In this document: positions 6,604 through 10,524 of the stretch, piece after piece
Layout: each line of letters starts with the position of its first letter
Position numbering within the stretch: position 1 is the stretch's first letter
Source: an uncultured Spirochaetaceae bacterium
Lineage (GTDB): Bacteria; Spirochaetota; Spirochaetia; Treponematales; Treponemataceae
DNA: 10,524 bases
Assembly: GCA_902773215.1 (NCBI GenBank)
Contig: CACYDQ010000276.1
Coordinates: 1 to 10,524 of the forward strand
Direction of reading: 5' to 3'
Position numbers and translations under genes: made by a program
Notes under the pieces: model-generated
What the model was told of the DNA's origin: nothing
The model's input: the letters and a program-made list of their open reading frames with translations, nothing else
Database searches by the model: none

Positions 6604-7215
6604 ATGATACGGAACATTGTTTTTGACGTCGGCTCAGTGCTGGTCCGCGTACGGCCCGAGGAGGCGATGACCGACCTCGGCTTTGACAAGAAGAAAGCGG
6701 AGGAGACTGTCCGCGCGACCTTCGGAAACCCGATATGGCGGGAACTGGACAGGGGCGTTATGAAGAAGGAAGATGTCTTTGCCGCGATCAAGGCGGGACA
6801 GCCCGCATCCGTGCAGGACGGCATAGATTTTTTCTTTGAGAAGGCAGTCTGGAACTTTGTCAGGCCTTTCCCCTACTCGCGCGGCTGGCTCTCCTCGCTC
6901 AGGGAGCGGGGCTACAAGGTATTCCTCCTCTCAAACTACCCGGCATGGCTCTGGACAGTCAACGAGCAGAACGCCTTTGACTTCCTGGACTGCATAGACG
7001 GCAAGGTCGTCTCCGGCTTCGAGCAGGTCATCAAGCCGGACCCGGCGATTTACCGGCTGCTGCTCTCCCGCTACTCGCTGACGGCCCCGGAGTGCGTCTT
7101 CCTGGACGACGTGGAGGAGAACGTGGCAGGAGCGCGCAGGGAGGGCTTCTCCGGCATCGTGTTCAGGAGCTACGAGCAGGCTTCGGGTGAGCTGGAGGAG
7201 CTGCTCAAAGGCTAG
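6604..7215 (+). CDS. HAD-superfamily phosphatase (subfamily IA, YihX-like)
   Basis: The product has 203 residues, normal for the family, and should be cytoplasmic. All four HAD motifs are visible: motif I FDVGSVL with nucleophile D8, motif II FLLSN (S110), motif III lysine K144 in VIKPDP, and motif IV FLDDVEENVAGAR with D168/D169. The usual second aspartate of motif I (D+2) is Gly10; the same DxGxV form is seen in E. coli YihX, an alpha-D-glucose-1-phosphate phosphatase, and in related sugar-phosphate hydrolases. The closest functional guess is therefore a small-metabolite phosphatase; the substrate cannot be read from the sequence. ATG 6604 starts directly with the first beta strand, so it is the correct start even though no clear Shine-Dalgarno site is present. 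It lies 62 bases after the transglycosylase gene and is followed by a bidirectional terminator. Confidence 0.85.
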   Translation: MIRNIVFDVGSVLVRVRPEEAMTDLGFDKKKAEETVRATFGNPIWRELDRGVMKKEDVFAAIKAGQPASVQDGIDFFFEKAVWNFVRPFPYSRGWLSSLRERGYKVFLLSNYPAWLWTVNEQNAFDFLDCIDGKVVSGFEQVIKPDPAIYRLLLSRYSLTAPECVFLDDVEENVAGARREGFSGIVFRSYEQASGELEELLKG

Positions 7216-7291
7216 GAGCCCCGGTCCCGGGCGCAGCGCAACAGCCGTACCGCCCGGTGACTCAAGGTGCAGCAGGGATATTTAAAACGAA

Positions 7292-7315
7292 AAAGGCTTC
7301 CGGATGGAAGCCTTT
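7292..7315. terminator. Bidirectional rho-independent terminator between HAD gene and tRNA operon
   Basis: A perfect 10-bp stem AAAGGCTTCC/GGAAGCCTTT with a 4-base loop is flanked by T-rich sequence on both strands. On the plus strand CTTTCTTTC follows the stem. On the minus strand the stem ends in TTTTT, followed by CGTTTT. It can therefore end transcription of the HAD gene (plus) and of the tRNA pair (minus). Confidence 0.85.
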
Positions 7316-7331
7316 CTTTCGTATTCTCTTA

Positions 7332-7403
7332 CGGTCCCTACGGGAGTTGAACCCATCTTTAAAGATTGAGAATCTTTCGTCCTAGCCGATAGACGAAGGG
7401 ACC
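7332..7403 (-). tRNA. tRNA-Glu (anticodon CTC)
   Basis: On the minus strand the acceptor stem GGTCCCT pairs fully with AGGGACC. The anticodon stem AAAGA/TCTTT encloses the loop TTCTCAA, giving anticodon CTC (reads GAG). The T-arm is ATGGG-TTCAACT-CCCGT. The discriminator base is G and no CCA end is encoded. A CTC isoacceptor besides the usual TTC is expected in a GC-rich genome that uses GAG heavily, as the genes here do. It is the second gene of a tRNA pair and is followed by the bidirectional terminator. Confidence 0.93.
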
Positions 7404-7550
7404 AAACCCACATGCGATACTCTCGCAGTGTGGTTCCGACAAACAAACCCAGACTACCATAGCCTGAACCTGCCATCTGATTCACGGAACGGGCGACCCG
7501 TCCAGCAAACTTGCCTTGCTGACAGACTTTGCAGGCTGCCAGTTTTATCG
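7404..7550 (-). other. 147-nt transcribed spacer between the two tRNA genes, rich in potential hairpins
   Basis: No gene or third tRNA was recognised here. Inverted repeats are visible: CCACATGCGA with TCGCA-g-TGTGG (7408-7417 with 7423-7433, 10 bp with a one-base bulge) ending four bases from the 5' end of tRNA-Glu; GGAACGGG with CCCGTCC around a 3-base loop (7486-7503, one bulge); and CAGCAA with TTGCTG (7503-7508 with 7516-7521). The spacer is presumably part of the primary tRNA transcript. The hairpins could guide processing or form a small RNA. Confidence 0.4.
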
Positions 7551-7621
7551 TTCCCCAAGGAGGATTCGAACCCCCACAGTCAGAACCAGAATCTGAAGTG
7601 CTACCATTACACAATCGGGGA
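7551..7621 (-). tRNA. tRNA-Gln (anticodon CTG)
   Basis: On the minus strand the acceptor TCCCCGA pairs with TTGGGGA (one G-T pair). The D-arm is GTGT-AATGGTA-GCAC. The anticodon stem TCAGA/TCTGA holds the loop TTCTGGT, giving CTG (reads CAG). The T-arm is GGGGG-TTCGAAT-CCTCC with one G-T pair. The discriminator base is A and no CCA is encoded. It is the first gene after a strong promoter, with its 5' end about ten bases from the predicted transcription start. Confidence 0.93.
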
Positions 7622-7637
7622 ATGTAACGTGAGAATC

Positions 7638-7666
7638 ACTATACAGGCAAAACAAAAAAATGTCAA
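7638..7666 (-). promoter_or_regulatory. Strong sigma70-type promoter of the tRNA pair
   Basis: On the minus strand a perfect -35 TTGACA (7661-7666) and TATAGT (7638-7643) are separated by exactly 17 bases. The spacer contains a T7 run. It is placed so that transcription begins about ten bases before tRNA-Gln. This near-consensus form is usual for stable-RNA genes. The 83 bases between tRNA-Gln and the end of the SGNH gene hold this promoter and nothing else recognised. Confidence 0.9.
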
Positions 7667-7704
7667 GCCGTATGTAGCGAAAAACACGAAAATTTGCGGG
7701 GACC

Positions 7705-8727
7705 CTAGGGCTGCCCCAGCTGCGCCTTGAGGGCCGCCATCACCTGCCCCACGTTCTCCTGCGTGACATATTCGCCGAACATATCCGCTTTGTGCTCGGA
7801 CTTGTCCTCGCGGAAGATGCGGTCCAGTATCATGTCTCCTATCCGGGCCTTGTAGTGGCTCGGGTCCAGGTAGTTGGCGTCGTCCTCCGTTATCGCGTTC
7901 AGGCAGGAGAAGTTATAGTAGGGGGTGACCCCCGCCAGCCGCTCCAGGAAGTCCAGGTAGCCGGCCTTCGCCGACAGGCGGTACTGGTAGGCGAACATCG
8001 GGCTGGAAAAGACGATCAGCTCTATGCCGTTTTCCGCGCAAAGGGCCGCTATCTCCTCCAGGGCCTCAAGGGCGGCAGGATAGAAGTAATACTGCAGGAC
8101 CCCGGAAGGCTCGTCCCCGGCACCGGCCGGTTCCTCAAAGCTGAAGCCGGTATCCATGTCATAGCCAATCCACCAGCCGGTCTCATAAAAGTTCCGCCTC
8201 CAGGCCTCGCCGTCAGTCAGTTTGCTCCTCAGTATAACCGGCAGGGCCTGAAAGACGATCTCGGGCTTCAGGTACATCGAATAAAAAGAGAAAAAGCTGC
8301 CGTCAGCCGGATATGGCCGGTGCATGGGATCAGAGAGATGGCTTTTTCCGTCGACCGCGCAGCACACCTCGTCTATGTTTATCAGGATCATCTTTATATG
8401 CACCCCGGCCTTGAGGAACGTCCTGATGTTTTCCAGATGCTCCTGGGGGATGCCGAACGAGTAGGTCATGTTGTAGGCCCGGTAGCCCTCGATGTTCTCC
8501 ACGTGGAGCGCGCCGACACGCGAGGAGCCGAACACGAAGGAGTCGAACTTGTCCTTGTTGTCCAGTATGTATGCGGTCTTGATAAAGTTCTCGTTCGGCT
8601 CCACCCCGTTCCGCCTGACGGCCCTGCGGTGGAAGACGTTGAAGGGATCCACGAGGAGCGGCGGCAGGATAAAGGCCAGGGCAAGCGGAACGAACAAAAG
8701 CGCGAGCTTGAAGAAGAACTTTCTCAT
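7705..8727 (-). CDS. Membrane-anchored SGNH-like protein, partner of the MBOAT acyltransferase
   Basis: The product has 340 residues. The N-terminus has an uncleaved-looking hydrophobic segment (residues 4-26), which places the rest outside the cytoplasmic membrane. A FGSSRV motif (residues 66-71; S69 the candidate nucleophile) fits block I of the SGNH fold in the GSS form seen in DltD/AlgJ-type proteins, and DPSHY (D288, H291) fits block V. An intervening FSSPMF segment is also usual in such proteins. Members encoded next to an MBOAT protein take part in moving acyl groups onto exported polysaccharide or other glycans; the acceptor here is unknown. The start is fixed by AGGGAGG at 8738-8744, ten bases upstream. 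It follows the MBOAT gene by 19 bases and ends the operon; no clear terminator was seen behind it. The family match is by motif and context, not by strong overall similarity. Confidence 0.75.
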   Translation of the reverse strand: MRKFFFKLALLFVPLALAFILPPLLVDPFNVFHRRAVRRNGVEPNENFIKTAYILDNKDKFDSFVFGSSRVGALHVENIEGYRAYNMTYSFGIPQEHLENIRTFLKAGVHIKMILINIDEVCCAVDGKSHLSDPMHRPYPADGSFFSFYSMYLKPEIVFQALPVILRSKLTDGEAWRRNFYETGWWIGYDMDTGFSFEEPAGAGDEPSGVLQYYFYPAALEALEEIAALCAENGIELIVFSSPMFAYQYRLSAKAGYLDFLERLAGVTPYYNFSCLNAITEDDANYLDPSHYKARIGDMILDRIFREDKSEHKADMFGEYVTQENVGQVMAALKAQLGQP

Positions 8728-8737
8728 ATACGGACTG

Positions 8738-8744
8738 CCTCCCT
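8738..8744 (-). promoter_or_regulatory. Shine-Dalgarno site of the SGNH-like gene
   Basis: AGGGAGG on the minus strand lies ten bases before the ATG whose first base is 8727 and just after the MBOAT stop codon (8747-8749). It sets the start and allows independent initiation. Confidence 0.8.
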
Positions 8745-8746
8745 GC

Positions 8747-10330
8747 CTAGAACTGGAAATAGATGAACTGCACGTCCTCGTGCGTCATGAAGAGCGAGAG
8801 GGCGATGACGAAGGCGACGGCATAATAGCAGAGCCAGCGGACGGCGGGAGGCTGCCGGGCAAGGACTTTGCGCCCGTCCTCCTTGCGCGAGACGAACGAC
8901 GCGGCGAAAAGCAGGGTGCAGAGGAGCAATGCCCTGAGCGCGAGCTTGAAGCCGAACCCGCTCACCCCTTCATGCAAGATGAACAGCTCGCGGACAGTAT
9001 TAACCAGCCCCCGCTCACCGACGGACGCGATGCCGCCCGCAAGCTCGGCAGGCAGGAAGAACAGCTTCGCAAGGGCCCTCCCCGCATCCGCCATGCTGTC
9101 CGCGCGGAAAAAGACGTAGCCGATGTTGACAAGAAAAAATGTTATCAGTATCTGAACGTAATGCCAGGGCCTCGTGACCTGCCCGTCCTTCTCAAGATGC
9201 AGCCTGACCCTGACGGAAGCACGGAGCTTCTTTGTCAGCACGGACGTGATGACATATACCCCGTATACCGCGCCCCATCCGACGAAGTGCCATGCCGCCC
9301 CGTGCCAGAGCCCCGTCGAAAGCCAGACACAGGCAAAGGCGACGCAACCCATCATCTTGGAAATCCTCTTCCTGTTCTTGCCGCAGAACAGGGAGCAGAG
9401 CTTCTCGTTCCAAGAGGCAAAGCCCACGGGATAATAGAGGTAATCCCGGAACCATGCCCCAAGGCTTATGTGCCAGCGCCTCCAGAACTCGGGCACTGAC
9501 GAGGAGAAATAGGGATGATCAAAGTTCTTCATCAGGCGGAAGCCAAGCACCTCCGCGCAGCCGATTGCGATGTTCGAGTACCCCGCGAAATCCGCATAGA
9601 CCTGTACGGCGAAAAACACCGTCGCGAGGGCAACGGAGCAGCCGGTCGCCCCGCCGATGTTGCCGTAGATGCCGTTGACGTAGGGGGCAATGTTGTCCGC
9701 GATGATGACCTTCATGAACATGCCCCATGCCGCCAGCTTGAGCCCGTCCGTGACCCGCCCGTAATCAAAGCCGTAATCGCACTTGAACTGGGGCAGGAGG
9801 TTCTCCGTCCGCTCGATCGGTCCCGCGACGAGCTGGGGAAAGAAGGTGACGAAGAGCGCGTAGGTGATGAAGTCCCGCTCCGCCGGCAGCTTTTCCTGAT
9901 ATACGTCAATCGAGTATCCGAGCGCCTGGAAAGTATAGAAGGAGATTCCGACGGGGAGGGCGAATGACGTGAGGGCAAAGGGCCGGAAGCCCCCCGGCAG
10001 GAGGCCCGCGACGGCATTGGCGGAAACGGCGAACCAGTTGTAGTACTTGAAGAAGAAGAGGATTGCCAGGTTGCTCAGCAAGGAGATGACGAGGACAAGC
10101 TTTTTCCGCGCCGGCCAGCGTTCCATGCCCAGGCCTGACAGGTAGGTGATGCACACCGAAATCAATATGAGCGACAGGTACGCCGGATTCCAGCATGCGT
10201 AGAAAAAGAGGCTTACCGCCAGCAGGAAGAGACGGGTTACGGAATTCCGCCTGATCAGCGAGGAGCATACCGCATACCCCAGGCAGACAAGCGGAAAGAA
10301 AAGCCAGTAGGCTACGGAATTAAAAAGCAT
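8747..10330 (-). CDS. MBOAT-family O-acyltransferase (AlgI/DltB-like)
   Basis: The product has 527 residues, the usual AlgI-type length, and about ten or more hydrophobic membrane segments. Family signatures occur in order: VGISFYTFQALGYSIDVY (127-144), FFPQLVAGPIER (163-174), EFWRRWHISLGAWFRDYLYY (281-300), and the catalytic-histidine motif LWHGAAWHF (H343; AlgI equivalent H322). Proteins of this type pass acyl groups from the cytoplasmic side to an exported acceptor such as alginate, teichoic acid or other surface glycan; here the acceptor is unknown. The gene begins seven bases after the stop of the M18 aminopeptidase gene, its weak Shine-Dalgarno site (AGGG) overlapping that stop, so the two are probably translationally coupled. 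It is followed by the SGNH-like gene, the standard partner. The aminopeptidase has no obvious link to acylation, so its place in the operon may reflect shared expression only. Confidence 0.92.
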   Translation of the reverse strand: MLFNSVAYWLFFPLVCLGYAVCSSLIRRNSVTRLFLLAVSLFFYACWNPAYLSLILISVCITYLSGLGMERWPARKKLVLVISLLSNLAILFFFKYYNWFAVSANAVAGLLPGGFRPFALTSFALPVGISFYTFQALGYSIDVYQEKLPAERDFITYALFVTFFPQLVAGPIERTENLLPQFKCDYGFDYGRVTDGLKLAAWGMFMKVIIADNIAPYVNGIYGNIGGATGCSVALATVFFAVQVYADFAGYSNIAIGCAEVLGFRLMKNFDHPYFSSSVPEFWRRWHISLGAWFRDYLYYPVGFASWNEKLCSLFCGKNRKRISKMMGCVAFACVWLSTGLWHGAAWHFVGWGAVYGVYVITSVLTKKLRASVRVRLHLEKDGQVTRPWHYVQILITFFLVNIGYVFFRADSMADAGRALAKLFFLPAELAGGIASVGERGLVNTVRELFILHEGVSGFGFKLALRALLLCTLLFAASFVSRKEDGRKVLARQPPAVRWLCYYAVAFVIALSLFMTHEDVQFIYFQF

Positions 10331-10337
10331 TCGTGCC

Positions 10338-10524
10338 CTACGCCAGCGTCAGGAAAGCCTTGTATGCCTCGTATGCCTGGCAGATGTCCTCGCGGGAGGT
10401 AATCTCCCAGGGGGCATGCATGCTCAGCACGGCGACCCCGGCATCCAGCACGTACATGCCGTACTTGGCGGCGAGGTAGGCAATCGTCCCGCCGCCGCCC
10501 TGATCGACCTTGCCGAGCTCCGCC
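10338..10524 (-). CDS. M18-family aminopeptidase, C-terminal 61 residues only (5' end beyond window)
   Basis: The minus-strand frame entering at 10524 reads AELGKVDQGGGGTIAYLAAK and ends at TAG (10338-10340). The tail contains VLSMHAPWEITSREDICQAYEAYKAF. The ELGKVDxGGGGTIA and SMHAPxE motifs are those of the C-terminus of M18 metallo-aminopeptidases, cytoplasmic enzymes that release N-terminal acidic or hydrophobic residues; the histidine of SMHAP is a predicted zinc ligand. The fragment lacks everything before, so no statement about the complete protein is possible. It is the upstream gene of the MBOAT/SGNH operon. Confidence 0.88.
   Translation of the reverse strand, partial: AELGKVDQGGGGTIAYLAAKYGMYVLDAGVAVLSMHAPWEITSREDICQAYEAYKAFLTLA

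Noticed and set aside
7227..7257. Inverted repeat CCGGGCG/CGCCCGG behind the HAD gene
   Set aside because: Only 7 bp with a 17-base loop and no T-run; the strong terminator at 7292-7315 explains transcription end better.
7792..9499. Long plus-strand frames (about 324 and 335 codons) opposite the SGNH and MBOAT genes
   Set aside because: The minus-strand frames carry clear family motifs and Shine-Dalgarno sites; the plus-strand translations show no motif and are shadows of GC bias.
1..10524. CRISPR array, IS element, att site or phage structural genes
   Set aside because: No regularly spaced short repeats, transposase motifs, terminal inverted repeats or phage gene signatures were seen; the only tandem repeat is the protein-coding LRR.

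Overview
The window looks like chromosomal DNA of a host-associated, GC-rich spirochaete, most probably Treponema-like. The reasons are the gene content (a surface leucine-rich-repeat protein, a remnant of the AAA-ATPase-like/PD-(D/E)XK family that is expanded in treponemes, a LysM membrane protein, an SLT-domain lipoprotein) and the codon habit (frequent ATA and AGG despite high GC). This is inference: the window has no rRNA or other marker that would settle it.

Layout, left to right. Positions 1-1053 hold the 3' part of a secreted or surface protein with 23-residue BspA/DUF285-type repeats. It is followed at once by a decayed AAA-ATPase-like/PD-(D/E)XK gene (about 1069-1387) that has lost its middle and its reading frame, then by an intrinsic terminator. 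A visibly AT-richer island (1482-2031) carries a two-gene DUF4258 / YgiT-type zinc-finger pair that resembles a small toxin-antitoxin module. Positions 2171-6541 are a two-gene cell-envelope operon. Its first gene is a 759-residue acidic, single-pass membrane protein whose N-terminus resembles the substrate-binding beta-sandwich of DnaK/Hsp70 and whose C-terminus is a LysM domain. Its second gene is a probable lipoprotein lytic transglycosylase. A monocistronic HAD phosphatase gene (6604-7215) follows and ends at a bidirectional terminator.

The right part is read from the minus strand. An operon enters from the right edge: the C-terminal end of an M18 aminopeptidase, an MBOAT O-acyltransferase of AlgI/DltB type, and a membrane-anchored SGNH-like partner protein, with gaps of 7 and 19 nt. 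Downstream on the same strand, a strong sigma70-type promoter (TTGACA-17-TATAGT) drives tRNA-Gln(CTG) and tRNA-Glu(CTC). These are separated by a 147-nt spacer with several potential hairpins, and transcription ends at the bidirectional terminator.

Functionally, the LysM protein and the transglycosylase plausibly act together on peptidoglycan, and the MBOAT/SGNH pair on O-acylation of an exported glycan. The most unusual item is the Hsp70-SBD-like domain without an ATPase domain, joined through a long acidic linker and one membrane span to a LysM domain.
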